In this document: positions 25,952-35,154 of the stretch, one piece after another
Layout of the letters: every line of letters starts with the position of its first letter
Position numbering within the stretch: the first letter of the stretch is position 1
Source of the DNA: Pseudomonadota bacterium
GTDB lineage: Bacteria > Pseudomonadota > Alphaproteobacteria > Rhizobiales > Devosiaceae
Direction of reading: 5' to 3'
Length of the DNA stretch: 64,000 nt
NCBI GenBank assembly: GCA_023393475.1
Contig: JAEWLC010000043.1
Location: 1 to 64,000 of the forward strand
Made by a program: the position numbers and the translations under genes
Notes under the pieces: generated by a model
What the model was told of the DNA's origin: nothing
The model's input: the letters and a program-made list of their open reading frames with translations, nothing else
Database searches by the model: none

Positions 25952-28159
25952 ATGAAAGCGGAAAAGAGCACGACCAAGGAGCGTGGCTGGTCTGTCGACC
26001 TGCAGCCGGGCGAGGTCATTCCACGCGGGCGTCCGATTGTGGTCCATGCCAACGCGGCGATCGCCAAGGACGGCTGGTCCGGGCTCGCGATTGCCGGTCA
26101 ACGTGTCGCCGTCAAGCCCGGCAAGGACGATCGCGCGGCCGAAGTCGATACGTCGACCCTGCCGCCCGGCCGGCATACTTTGCGCATCGACGAGCTGATC
26201 CTCAAGCGCTCCAGCGAGAAGCTGGCGAATGACGCGATACCGTTCCTCGTCGTCGACACGGCCGCCCCGCTCACCGCCAAGTCCGTGGTCAGGCACGGCG
26301 TGCGGCTGCGCATCGGCGAGCTTTCGGTCGAGCGCACGCCAATGCAGGGCAAGTGCGGAAAAGACATGGTCGAGGTCTTCAAGGTCGAGGACCGCAAGTC
26401 CGGCAAATGGGGCCAGCTTGCGTTTGACGCGTCCGGCAAGCCTGTCGATCTCGACAAGGCGCTGCTGGAGATGGAGAAGCGGCGGCTGCGCAAGTACGGA
26501 AAGCTCCATCCCGATCTCTTCGACCTCATCGAGCGCCAGCCGGAGGCGGCGAAGGTGCCGGTTGCCGTCTGGCTCGTTGGCGACGTGGCCGGATTGCCGA
26601 AGAAGAGCACCAAATCGCCCCAGCGCAAGCCATCGCGGGAACAGCTGAAAAGGCGCGAGCTCATCAAGCAACTGACGGGTCGCTTTGCCACCTATGCAAA
26701 GGAGCAGGGCTTCGAGGTGCAGCGGACCGACACCGCGGCGCCGGTCGTCTTCCTCACGGTGCCAGCCAAGCGCGTGGCCGAACTGGCGAAGTCGGAGCAG
26801 GTGGCGGGGCTGTTCCTGCACGATCCCGAGGGCGTGGACGACCTCGGGGACGCGATGGACATCGCCGACGCCAACGATGCCCACGCTGCCGGCTTCACCG
26901 GGCGGGGCGTCAATGTCGCGGTGTACGAATCGGGGCCGGACGTAACGACCAACCTCAACATCGTTGACCGCTTTGACAGCTCGCCGACCACCAGCGACCA
27001 TTCGCGCCTGACGCACGCCGTCATCCAGAACACCCAGCGCTCGGCCCCACATGGCTTCGCCCCCGACTGCAATCTGCATTCGGCCAACGACAAGGATCTC
27101 GATGCCCTGACCTGGGCCGTCGAGGACCGCGGCTGCACGGTGATCAGCCAGAGCTTCCACCGCTCCGCCGAGCAGACCAGTTCGGGTCTCTCCTTCGACG
27201 ACATCTACAAGGACTATCTGGCACTGAACTGGCCCTATCCGACGATTTGCGAGGCGGCCGGCAATATCGTGACCTCGGACGGCGACACCGTCGACGAATT
27301 CGTCAATCACAAGGGCTTCAACCGCCTGGCGGTGGGCAACCACAACGACTCCGCGACCGCGATGTCCTCGAGCACCACGTTCCGCAACCCCGCGTCTTCG
27401 CATGGCGACCGCGAATTGCCCGAGATCGCCGCCAACGGCACCTCGGTCAGCGCCGTCAACTTGACCAAGAGCGGAACGAGCTTCGCAGCGCCCGCCGTAG
27501 CCGGCAGCGTCGCCGTCATCCAGCAGGCGGCGCCGATCCTGACTTCGTGGCCGGAGGGCTGCCGCGCCATCATGCTCGCGTCCGCGTGGCGCAATCCCGG
27601 CGGCAACAGCTGGCACGACGACCTCGTCAGCGGCGTTGATGCGTCGGACGGCTCCGGCGCGCTCGACACCTTCTCGGCGATGCAGATCGCACGCGCCTGG
27701 CGCAGCCCCAACAATCGCCCGGCAAGCCGCGGCTTCGGCATCGGCAACCTGGACTCGGCCGACCTCGACGGCGACGGCTTCCTGAACTCCGTCTATCGCA
27801 TCTCTGTCCCGCGAACCTTGCTGGCGCCGACTGTGAAGGTGGCGCTCGCCTGGGATTCCGAGGTTGTCCGCTTCAACATCCTCGGGTTCGAGCTCTTCTT
27901 CGGCTCATTTCTCACGGTGGACCTCGACCTGATCGTGCGCGATTCCAGCGGGGCGACTGTGGCCACCAGCATCTCGTGGGACAACAGCTACGAGATCGTC
28001 GAGTTCGCCGCCCGCCGCGGCGAGACATACGAGATCCGCATTCACCGATACTCCGGCGAGAGCGACGTCTGGTTCGGCGTTGCCTGGCAGGTCCGCGGCA
28101 TCAATTTCTTCACAGACCACTTTGCCGACCTCAACGAATTGCTGGTGGGCGAACGCTAG
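25952..28159 (+). CDS. S8-type (subtilisin-like) serine peptidase
   Basis: This is a large 735-residue subtilase-type protein. An N-terminal region (1-190), a propeptide-like part (about 195-300: VPVAVWLVGDVAG, FLTVPAKRVAELAKSEQVAG) and a catalytic domain (about 305-560) are visible: oxyanion asparagine N438 in EAAGN, serine S510 in SGTSFAAP, and histidine H355 in SRLTHAV (or H350). At the place of the catalytic aspartate there is E326 in VAVYESGPD, so the triad is unusual. The C-terminal 170 residues look like a beta-sandwich. No clear signal peptide is seen. GAGGAGG is 4 bases before the ATG at 25952. The 3' end shares CTAG with the lysR stop. Confidence 0.85.
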   Translation: MKAEKSTTKERGWSVDLQPGEVIPRGRPIVVHANAAIAKDGWSGLAIAGQRVAVKPGKDDRAAEVDTSTLPPGRHTLRIDELILKRSSEKLANDAIPFLVVDTAAPLTAKSVVRHGVRLRIGELSVERTPMQGKCGKDMVEVFKVEDRKSGKWGQLAFDASGKPVDLDKALLEMEKRRLRKYGKLHPDLFDLIERQPEAAKVPVAVWLVGDVAGLPKKSTKSPQRKPSREQLKRRELIKQLTGRFATYAKEQGFEVQRTDTAAPVVFLTVPAKRVAELAKSEQVAGLFLHDPEGVDDLGDAMDIADANDAHAAGFTGRGVNVAVYESGPDVTTNLNIVDRFDSSPTTSDHSRLTHAVIQNTQRSAPHGFAPDCNLHSANDKDLDALTWAVEDRGCTVISQSFHRSAEQTSSGLSFDDIYKDYLALNWPYPTICEAAGNIVTSDGDTVDEFVNHKGFNRLAVGNHNDSATAMSSSTTFRNPASSHGDRELPEIAANGTSVSAVNLTKSGTSFAAPAVAGSVAVIQQAAPILTSWPEGCRAIMLASAWRNPGGNSWHDDLVSGVDASDGSGALDTFSAMQIARAWRSPNNRPASRGFGIGNLDSADLDGDGFLNSVYRISVPRTLLAPTVKVALAWDSEVVRFNILGFELFFGSFLTVDLDLIVRDSSGATVATSISWDNSYEIVEFAARRGETYEIRIHRYSGESDVWFGVAWQVRGINFFTDHFADLNELLVGER

Positions 28160-29094
28160 ACAGCCTCTGCCAGTTGCGCCGCCATCCATGCCACGCCCTC
28201 GTCCATCAGCGCGGCGTGGGAAGCAACGAGGTTGAGGCGGTAGGTCGGGAGCGGAATGGGGGCGGGTGCGCTGACGATGCCGTGGCGCTCGGCCTGCATG
28301 GCAACGAAGCGAGCTGGCAGGGCGGCGATAAGGTCGCTGTCGGCAATCACGGAGAGCGCAAAGGCGAAGTTGGGAACGGTGAGCGCGACCCGGCGGGTGC
28401 GGCCATGCTCGGCCAAGGCGGTGTCGACAAAGCCGTAGGGATCGCCACCGGCCGAGACGACGAGATGCGCCGCCGCGCAATAGGCATCGAGATCGAGGCG
28501 GCCCTCGAGCGCATGCCCGCGCCGCATGGCGATCACGAACCGCTCCTGGAACAGCTGGCGCGAGGAGAAGCGCGCCGGGATCGCGTCGATCGGGATGACT
28601 GCCAGATCCATCTCGCGCGCGTCGAGCCCGGCAAACACGTCGCGCCAGGCAATCTCGGGCCGTGGCTCGTCCGCGTGCGGCAGCAGCTGCCTGAGGCTAA
28701 TGGTGATTCCGGGGCCGCTGGTGGTCAGCCCATCGATGAGCCCAGGCAGGAACACTGACGAGACGCCGTCCGGCGCGGCAATCGTGAAGCGGCGCGTCGT
28801 GCGCGCCGGGTCGAACGGCTCGGCGGTGCGGACGATGCTGCGCACCTGCGCCAGCACTTCGGCGACCAACGGGGCGATGGTGATGGCACGTTCGGTCGGA
28901 ACGACGCCGCGCGGAGACTTGAGGAACAGCGGATCGTTCAGAAGCGCGCGCAGCCGCTTCAGCCCATGGCTGACTGCAGAGGCGGTAAGGTTCAGCCGCT
29001 CGGCGGAGCGCCCGACATGACGCTCCTCCATCACCGTCTCGAACAGAACGAGCAGGTTGAGGTCGGTTCGCGATAGATCAATCTGGTTCAGCAT
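28156..29094 (-). CDS. LysR family transcriptional regulator
   Basis: The 312-residue protein has the N-terminal winged helix-turn-helix (about residues 8-66: HVGRSAERLNLTASAVSHGL) and a periplasmic-binding-like effector domain (about 95-300). It is similar in style to NodD/SyrM-type subgroup members (AIPIDAIPARF, GDPYGFVDTAL) but the effector is not predictable. It diverges from the NTF2-like gene (84 bases between starts), which is its likely target. Its stop overlaps the S8 peptidase stop in CTAG. A decayed copy of its tail lies beyond the peptidase gene. Confidence 0.9.
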   Translation of the reverse strand: MLNQIDLSRTDLNLLVLFETVMEERHVGRSAERLNLTASAVSHGLKRLRALLNDPLFLKSPRGVVPTERAITIAPLVAEVLAQVRSIVRTAEPFDPARTTRRFTIAAPDGVSSVFLPGLIDGLTTSGPGITISLRQLLPHADEPRPEIAWRDVFAGLDAREMDLAVIPIDAIPARFSSRQLFQERFVIAMRRGHALEGRLDLDAYCAAAHLVVSAGGDPYGFVDTALAEHGRTRRVALTVPNFAFALSVIADSDLIAALPARFVAMQAERHGIVSAPAPIPLPTYRLNLVASHAALMDEGVAWMAAQLAEAV

Positions 29095-29178
29095 ATCGGT
29101 GAAATCATATCACTAGATTCATTACGTCGGAAGCAGGCACAAGGCTGGGGCGGTGGGCGCGATACGAGAGAACGCAAG

Positions 29179-29817
29179 ATGATGTCCAAGAATACGATCC
29201 CCCTGAAGCGGAAGGCCCCGCTCGGCTTCACCCGGCGCGTGGCGCTGGCGGCAGGGGTGATGGCACCGTTTCTGATGAAGGCGGCCAAGGCGGAAGAACC
29301 GCTCGACACGGTTGTCGAAGCGTTGGTGGACCGGGCCGAACGGCAGGCGCAGCTCTTCAACGCCGGCGAGATGGAGCGCTGGCTGGAAGTGATCGGCCTG
29401 TCGAACGACTTCACGCTCATGCAGCCGTTTGGCGGCGCCGCGGACTACGGCTTCGATCCGACTCCGGAGCGGCTCGCCGAGTTGTCGGCGAACTTTCGCA
29501 ACGGCGATGCCAGCCTCGAACCGGTGCAGGTGGTGGCGTCCGAGGATATGGTGATGCTCGCCTATGTCGAACGGCAGGATGGCGAGGTCCACGGATTGCC
29601 GATGCAGGACTGGTCGCTGCGGGTCACCCAGGTGTTCAAGCGCTACGGCACGGAGTGGAAACTGATGCATCGTCATGCCGATCCGCTGGTGCGGCGCATC
29701 TCCCTCCACGAGACGGCGGCTCTCGCATCCGGCCGCGACCTTGCCCGGGCCCAGGCCGGCGAGGCGGCGGCGAGCCCGACCTCCGAGCTGCCCGCAACTG
29801 ATCACTCGAGCAGTTGA
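29179..29817 (+). CDS. NTF2-like/SnoaL-like protein with signal sequence
   Basis: The 212-residue protein has an N-terminal twin-arginine-like signal (FTRRVALAAGVMAPFLMKAA) followed by a nuclear-transport-factor-2-like alpha+beta fold (about residues 45-175), with the typical end WSLRVTQVFKRYGTEWKLMH. Such domains are in SnoaL-like and DUF4440 proteins; the substrate is unknown. The gene is divergent from the lysR gene and followed within 1 base by a GNAT gene, so the two are likely co-transcribed. Confidence 0.75.
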   Translation: MMSKNTIPLKRKAPLGFTRRVALAAGVMAPFLMKAAKAEEPLDTVVEALVDRAERQAQLFNAGEMERWLEVIGLSNDFTLMQPFGGAADYGFDPTPERLAELSANFRNGDASLEPVQVVASEDMVMLAYVERQDGEVHGLPMQDWSLRVTQVFKRYGTEWKLMHRHADPLVRRISLHETAALASGRDLARAQAGEAAASPTSELPATDHSSS

Positions 29818-29818
29818 G

Positions 29819-30307
29819 ATGATTACCGAACGACTGCGACTCGTACCGGTCACGGCTGCGCACCGGCAGGCGTTCAATCAGTCCCGCGAGGCATTCGCGG
29901 GGCTGATTGGGGCAACGTTGCCGGAGGGCTGGCCGGAGTTCCCGGAAGCCTTCAGCTTCGCCTTTCCCATCACGCCGGAACCGTGGACATCCTACGTCTT
30001 CCTCTGCCGCGACGCGCCGAAGCTAATCGGCAATGGCGGCTATGTCGGCGCGCCTGATGCCGACGGTGTCGTCGAAATCGGCTACGAGATCGGTCCCGAG
30101 CACCAGGGGCAGGGCTACGCGACCGAAGCCGCCGGAGCCATGGTGCGCGGTGCATTTGCGGCGGGGGCGAACGCGGTGATCGCCCATTCCCTCGCCGAGC
30201 CGAATGCCTCGAACGCCGTCCTGCAGAAGCTCGGCATGCACTTCGACGGCGCCCTCGACCAGCAAGGCATGAAGGTCTGGCGCTGGCGCATCGACCGGCC
30301 GGTCTGA
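29819..30307 (+). CDS. GNAT family N-acetyltransferase
   Basis: The 162-residue protein is a RimJ/RimL-like GNAT: it starts with MITERLRLVPVTAAHRQAF and has the acetyl-CoA motif IGPEHQGQGYATEAAGAMV and the ending NAVLQKLGMHFDG. The acceptor is unknown. The ATG at 29819 lies 1 base after the stop of the NTF2-like gene. A longer frame that overlaps the NTF2-like gene is rejected. It converges with the RidA gene. Confidence 0.87.
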   Translation: MITERLRLVPVTAAHRQAFNQSREAFAGLIGATLPEGWPEFPEAFSFAFPITPEPWTSYVFLCRDAPKLIGNGGYVGAPDADGVVEIGYEIGPEHQGQGYATEAAGAMVRGAFAAGANAVIAHSLAEPNASNAVLQKLGMHFDGALDQQGMKVWRWRIDRPV

Positions 30308-30315
30308 TGCGGCGG

Positions 30316-30696
30316 CTAGGCCTCGGCGATCATCGCGATCGATATCCTGAGGCCGGGGACGCGGACGGGAAGCTTTGCGCCCTGTCGCGCCGGCGGGTCA
30401 GCGGGAAACCACCTGAGCCACTCCTCGTTCATGCCGGCGAAATCCTCCTCGTCGGCAAGGATCACAGTGGCGCCCACGACCTTGTCGAGGCTGGAGCCGG
30501 CCGCCGCGAGGATGGCGCCGACATTGCGAAGCGCCTGGGCCGTCTGCTCCTGGATGGTTTCGCCGACGATCTTGCCGGTTTCCGGGGAGTAGGGCGCGGT
30601 GCCCGAGACGAAAACCAGCCCGCCGCTCTTCACCGCATGGCTGAAGTAGGGCGACGCCTTGGGCAGGTTCTCGGAGCTGACGATCGTGCGGGACAT
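30316..30696 (-). CDS. RidA family protein
   Basis: RidA proteins hydrolyse reactive enamine/imine intermediates made by PLP enzymes. The 126-residue protein carries the family features SENLPKASPYFSHAVKSGGL and LVFVSGTAP and a trimeric chorismate-mutase-like fold. AAGGAGG is 7 bases before the ATG at 30696, which decides the start over one 21 bases upstream. The arginine usual near the C-terminus in canonical RidA (PARxxV) is present as PPARQGAKLPVRV. The exact substrate is unknown. Confidence 0.85.
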   Translation of the reverse strand: MSRTIVSSENLPKASPYFSHAVKSGGLVFVSGTAPYSPETGKIVGETIQEQTAQALRNVGAILAAAGSSLDKVVGATVILADEEDFAGMNEEWLRWFPADPPARQGAKLPVRVPGLRISIAMIAEA

Positions 30697-30772
30697 CTGC
30701 AGACCTCCTTGGAACACCGGCGGCCATAGGAGAAGGCGCGGCGTGAACGCTGGCTGAATGCCGGCGTAGCTG

Positions 30773-31594
30773 TCAGGTCTCGCCGTCTATCACCTGCTTG
30801 AGGCTCAGCATGTCCCGCCAGGCCAGCGCCTTGCTGGCGGGCGTGCGCAGCAGGTAGGCGGGGTGCAGCGTTGCGAGGGCCTTCGTCGCGTGGCTGTTGA
30901 CTGTGAGGTCGCGCCACTGGCCCCGCATCCTGGTGATGCCGTTCTGGGTCTGGAACAGCGCCTTGGTTGGCACGTTGCCGAGCGTGACCAGGTACTTTGG
31001 CGCGACCAGTTCGATCTGCCGCAGCAGGAACGGCGTGCAGAGCGCCATCTCCTCGGGCGAGGGGTCGCGATTACCCGGCGGACGCCACGGCACCATGTTG
31101 GCGATGTAGACCTTGGTGCGGTCGAGCCCGATCGAGGCCAACATGCGATCGAGCAATTGCCCGGCGCGGCCGACGAACGGCTTGCCCTGCAGATCTTCCT
31201 GCTCGCCGGGGCCTTCACCCACCAGCATGATCTCGGCCTCGGGGTTTCCGTCGGCGAAGACGAGCTGGGTGGCGCGCTTCTTGAGCGTGCAGCCCTCGTA
31301 GGCATCCATCGCCGCGCGAAGTGCATCGAGCGTCGGTGCGGCGGCGGCTAGCGCCGTGGTCTCGGATGGATCGGACGTCAGCAACAGAGCAATGGGCGGT
31401 GTCGGCTGCGCCGGTGGTGCGCCGGGCGCCGGCGTTGCAGCCGGGGCCATCGCCGGACGGGCGCGGGACGGCGCAATCGAAGCGGCGAAACGATCGACCG
31501 GCTCCTCGCCGACCGCGAAATCGACACCGACGGCCCGATACCAGTCGAGGGCCGCGCGGGCTTCGGCGTCATTTAGCGGTCGATTTTCGGACAT
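30773..31594 (-). CDS. Uracil-DNA glycosylase, family 4
   Basis: This is an alphaproteobacterial UDG of the family 4/SPO1-polymerase-related type with a Fe-S cluster, removing uracil from DNA. The 273-residue protein has a proline/alanine-rich linker (about 45-75), then the core: CTLKKRATQLVFADGNPEAE, the active-site motif GEGPGEQEDLQGKPFVGRAG and TLHPAYLLR near the end. The cluster cysteines lie in EGCTLKK and further on (ALCTPFLL); not all four are obvious by eye. The start codon is only 10 bases from the divergent ETF-QO start. Confidence 0.92.
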   Translation of the reverse strand: MSENRPLNDAEARAALDWYRAVGVDFAVGEEPVDRFAASIAPSRARPAMAPAATPAPGAPPAQPTPPIALLLTSDPSETTALAAAAPTLDALRAAMDAYEGCTLKKRATQLVFADGNPEAEIMLVGEGPGEQEDLQGKPFVGRAGQLLDRMLASIGLDRTKVYIANMVPWRPPGNRDPSPEEMALCTPFLLRQIELVAPKYLVTLGNVPTKALFQTQNGITRMRGQWRDLTVNSHATKALATLHPAYLLRTPASKALAWRDMLSLKQVIDGET

Positions 31595-31604
31595 CGGTTC
31601 TGTT

Positions 31605-33302
31605 ATGTCACAGCCCGCCTTAGCCCGCCACTGCGATTGGACTGCGACCTTGGCCGACGCCGGAACCCGCGAGATGCTCGAGACCGACGTCCTGATCGTC
31701 GGGGCCGGTCCTGCGGGGCTCAGCGCCGCCATCCGGCTGAAGCAGATAGCGCCCGATCTCGCCGTCACAGTGGTGGAAAAGTCGGCCGAACTCGGCGGCC
31801 ATATCATCTCCGGCGCCGTGATGAACCCGGTAGGGCTCGATGCCCTGCTGCCGGGCTGGCGCCAGATGGGGGCCCCCGTCGGCCCGGACGTCACCCGTGA
31901 CACCTTCCATTTCCTCACCGGTAGCGGCGACATTCCGCTCCCCGGCTTGATGATCCCGCCGCAGATGAAGACGCCAGGCGCAGTGATCGTCAGCCTCGGC
32001 GACCTCGTGAAGTGGCTCGGCGAAGAGGCGCAGGCACTGGGCGTCGATATCTTCCCCATGACCGCCGCCGTCGATGTGCTGACGGGCGAAGGTGGGCGGG
32101 TCGAGGGCATCATCACTGGCGATCTCGGTGTCGACGCCGACGGCCAGCCGAAATCGACCTTCGCGGCGGGCATCGCGCTCCGGGCCAAGTACACGCTGAT
32201 CGGCGAAGGCGCGCGCGGATCGCTCGCCAAGGCGTTGATCCGGCAGTTCGGGCTCGACGACGGACACGACCCGCAGCTCTACGGGCTCGGCATCAAGGAA
32301 GTCTGGGAGCTTGCGCCCGAGCGGCATGACCCCGGCCGGATCGACCACTATCTCGGCTATCCGCTGGACGATGCGATCTCCGGCGGTGGCTTCGCCTACC
32401 ATGCTCAGGGCAACCGCCTCTATCTGGGGCTGGTGGTCCACCTCAACTACGCCAATCCCACGCTCTCGCCCTTCGGCGAGTTCCAGCGCTTCAAGCAGCA
32501 TCCCTCGATCGCAAAGCTGCTCGAGGGCGGGCGACGCATCAGCTACGGGGCGCGGGCGCTGACCTCGGGCGGGCTGCAGTCGATCCCCGATCTCGCCTTT
32601 CCCGGCGGCGCGCTCATCGGCTGTGCGGCAGGGTTCATGAACGTGCCGGCGCTGAAGGCCGTCCACAATGCCATCCGCTCGGGCATGGCCACCGCCGACA
32701 AGGTCGCGGCGGCGATCGGCGAGGGCCGCGCCCACGACCGGCTCGAGGGGCTCAACGAGGCCGTGCTGGCGACAGGAATCGGCGCCGAGCTGAAGCCGGT
32801 CCGCAACGTGAAACCTTTCTGGTCGCGGTTCGGCACCCTCACGGGCGTGCTGTTCGGCGGCTTCGACATGTGGTGCGAAGCACTGTTCCGCTTCTCACCC
32901 TTCGGCACGCTGCGCCACGGCAAGGCGGATTTCGAGAAGCTTGCGCACAAGGCCGACGTGACCCCCAAGGCCTACGAACGCGCCGATGGCAAGAACACCT
33001 TTGATCGCGCCGCATCGGTCTATCTCGCCAATCTCAGCCACGACGAGGACCAGCCCGTCCACCTGCGCCTCGCCGATCCCGATATCCCGGTACGCGAAAA
33101 CCTGCCGCGCTACGGGGAGCCGGCGCCGCTCTATTGCCCGGCCGGGGTTTATGAGGTGGCGGAGGAGGGCGGGGCGCCGGTGTTCCGCATCCACGCTGCC
33201 AACTGCGTCCACTGCAAGACCTGTGATATCAAGGATCCCGCCCAGAACATCACCTGGGTGCCGCCAGAGGGCGGCTCGGGGCCCAACTATTCGGGAATGT
33301 GA
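31605..33302 (+). CDS. Electron transfer flavoprotein-ubiquinone oxidoreductase
   Basis: ETF-QO passes electrons from fatty acid and amino acid oxidation, via ETF, to ubiquinone in the inner membrane. The 565-residue protein has the FAD motif VGAGPAGLSAAIRL near residues 30-45, an internal ubiquinone-binding part, and a C-terminal 4Fe-4S domain with NCVHCKTCDIKDP and an upstream YCPAGVYE. The length matches the family. The start may be the ATG at 31605 or the later ATG at 31674; I use 31605 because family N-termini carry a short leader before the FAD motif. Confidence 0.94.
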   Translation: MSQPALARHCDWTATLADAGTREMLETDVLIVGAGPAGLSAAIRLKQIAPDLAVTVVEKSAELGGHIISGAVMNPVGLDALLPGWRQMGAPVGPDVTRDTFHFLTGSGDIPLPGLMIPPQMKTPGAVIVSLGDLVKWLGEEAQALGVDIFPMTAAVDVLTGEGGRVEGIITGDLGVDADGQPKSTFAAGIALRAKYTLIGEGARGSLAKALIRQFGLDDGHDPQLYGLGIKEVWELAPERHDPGRIDHYLGYPLDDAISGGGFAYHAQGNRLYLGLVVHLNYANPTLSPFGEFQRFKQHPSIAKLLEGGRRISYGARALTSGGLQSIPDLAFPGGALIGCAAGFMNVPALKAVHNAIRSGMATADKVAAAIGEGRAHDRLEGLNEAVLATGIGAELKPVRNVKPFWSRFGTLTGVLFGGFDMWCEALFRFSPFGTLRHGKADFEKLAHKADVTPKAYERADGKNTFDRAASVYLANLSHDEDQPVHLRLADPDIPVRENLPRYGEPAPLYCPAGVYEVAEEGGAPVFRIHAANCVHCKTCDIKDPAQNITWVPPEGGSGPNYSGM

Positions 33303-33408
33303 CGGCAACTCACACCATTGTGCCTGCCTCTTGCGGCGCAGTCCCAAAATCGACCATGTTTCCGCGGTTAGTCGCTGCTGACCTGTCCTCTCGGAGTTAT
33401 CGAGCCTC

Positions 33409-35154
33409 GTGACCCACAAAGCCCGCCTTCTGTCCGGTGTCCTGCTTGCCGCCCTGCTCTCGACGAGCGCCGTGCCGGCACTTGAAGCCGGCAGCATGAT
33501 GCCTTTGATGAGCGACAGCGCCACCGGCAGCTACCTCGCCGGTCGGCAGGCGCTTTCGGACCTGCGGACCTCCGATGCCGCACGCTATTTCCGTGCCGCG
33601 GCGCAGGCCGACTGGGACAATATCATCATCGTCGATCGCAGCTTCATCGCCGAAGCCGCCGACGGCAACATTGCCGACGCCGCGCGCGTCGCCAAGCACC
33701 TGCTCGAGCTTAGCGCTCCCAACGATCTCGCCAGCCTCGTCATCGGCGCCGAAGCCGTGAAGGAGCGGCGCTACAGCGCGGCTGCCCGCGAGCTGGAAGC
33801 GGTTGGCGGCGATACCTTTGCCGGCATCACCGGGGGCATCCTGCGCGCCTGGGCGCTGATCGGCGACGGCAAGCGCGACGAAGCCGACAAGGTGCTCGAC
33901 GAACTGGGGCAGGGCGGGCTCGAGGACTTCCTCGTCTTCCACCGCGCCGTCATGGCCGATGTCGAGGGCCGCACCGCCGACGCGCTGGCGCTCGCCAAGC
34001 GGGCCTACGAGGCAGACCCGCAGGTGGCGCGCATCGTCGAGGCCTATACCCGCATGCTCGGGAATGCCGGCCGCTTCGATGAAGCCGGCAAGGTGATCGC
34101 CGATTTCGAGGCGCAGGGGCTGGGCCACCCGCTGGTGGACGCCGTGAAGGCCAAGATCGACCTGAAGCAGCGCCCCGGCGTGTTCGCTGCCGATGTGCAG
34201 TCGGGCGCCGCCGAGATGTTCCATTCGGTCGGCGTGGCGCTGGCCCGCGAGGGCAGCCCGGATATTTCCGCCGCGTTCCTCCAGCTCGGCATGTATCTCG
34301 ATCCGCGCGCCGATGTGATCGACCTCGTCTATGGGCAGTTGCTCGACAGCGCCAAGCAGCACGAGGCCGCCAACGCGATCTACGACAGGATTGCGCCGGA
34401 TTCGCCGATGAAGCCGATGGCCGTGGTGCGCATCGCGGAAAATCTCGATGACCTCGGCGATCGCGACGAGGCCCTGCGCCGGCTCGGCAATATCGTGCAG
34501 CAGAACCCCAACGACCTAGAGGCCCTCTCGGTGCTCGGCGACATGCAGCGCGCCGGCGAGAAGTATGCCGAGGCAGCGGACACCTACACCAAGGCGCTGG
34601 CCGTGGCCGGGGGCGATGCCCCGGGCGACTGGCGCTTCTACTATGTCCGCGGCATCTCGTACGAGCGGAACAAGGAATGGGCCAAGGCCGAGCCGGATTT
34701 CAAGCGCGCGCTCGAACTCAACCCGAACCAGCCGCAGGTGCTGAACTACCTCGGCTACAGCTGGGTGGATCAGGGCATCAACCTGATGCCCGCCCTCGAT
34801 ATGATCGAGAAGGCCGTCGCCGCGTCTCCCAATGACGGCTACATCATCGATAGCCTCGGCTGGGCCTTCTACCGCCTCGGCCGCTTCGAGGAGGCGGTCC
34901 AGCAACTCGAGCTGGCGGTGCAGCTGCGGTCGACCGATCCCGAGATCAACGATCACCTCGGCGACGCCTACTGGCGCGCCGGCCGCGAACTCGAGGCAAA
35001 GTTCCAGTGGAACATCGCCGCCTCGGTCGACCAGGAGGGCAACGTGAAGGCCCGGGTGGCGAAGAAGCTGGCAGAGGGGCTCGATGCGGTCGAGGCCGCG
35101 CCCAAGCCGGTTCCGGTCGCCGAAGGTGCAACGACGGCGCCCGCCACCAACTGA
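33409..35154 (+). CDS. Secreted tetratricopeptide repeat protein
   Basis: The 581-residue protein starts with GTG and has a signal peptide (KARLLSGVLLAALLSTSAVP). TPR motifs cover most of the rest, most clearly from residue 310 to 540 (for example NPNQPQVLNYLGYSWVDQGI, YIIDSLGWAFYRLGRFEEAV). Such proteins scaffold envelope complexes; the partner is unknown. It overlaps the ispE start by 1 base (TGATG), so the two are translationally coupled. SD spacing at the GTG is long (about 13 bases). Confidence 0.82.
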   Translation: MTHKARLLSGVLLAALLSTSAVPALEAGSMMPLMSDSATGSYLAGRQALSDLRTSDAARYFRAAAQADWDNIIIVDRSFIAEAADGNIADAARVAKHLLELSAPNDLASLVIGAEAVKERRYSAAARELEAVGGDTFAGITGGILRAWALIGDGKRDEADKVLDELGQGGLEDFLVFHRAVMADVEGRTADALALAKRAYEADPQVARIVEAYTRMLGNAGRFDEAGKVIADFEAQGLGHPLVDAVKAKIDLKQRPGVFAADVQSGAAEMFHSVGVALAREGSPDISAAFLQLGMYLDPRADVIDLVYGQLLDSAKQHEAANAIYDRIAPDSPMKPMAVVRIAENLDDLGDRDEALRRLGNIVQQNPNDLEALSVLGDMQRAGEKYAEAADTYTKALAVAGGDAPGDWRFYYVRGISYERNKEWAKAEPDFKRALELNPNQPQVLNYLGYSWVDQGINLMPALDMIEKAVAASPNDGYIIDSLGWAFYRLGRFEEAVQQLELAVQLRSTDPEINDHLGDAYWRAGRELEAKFQWNIAASVDQEGNVKARVAKKLAEGLDAVEAAPKPVPVAEGATTAPATN

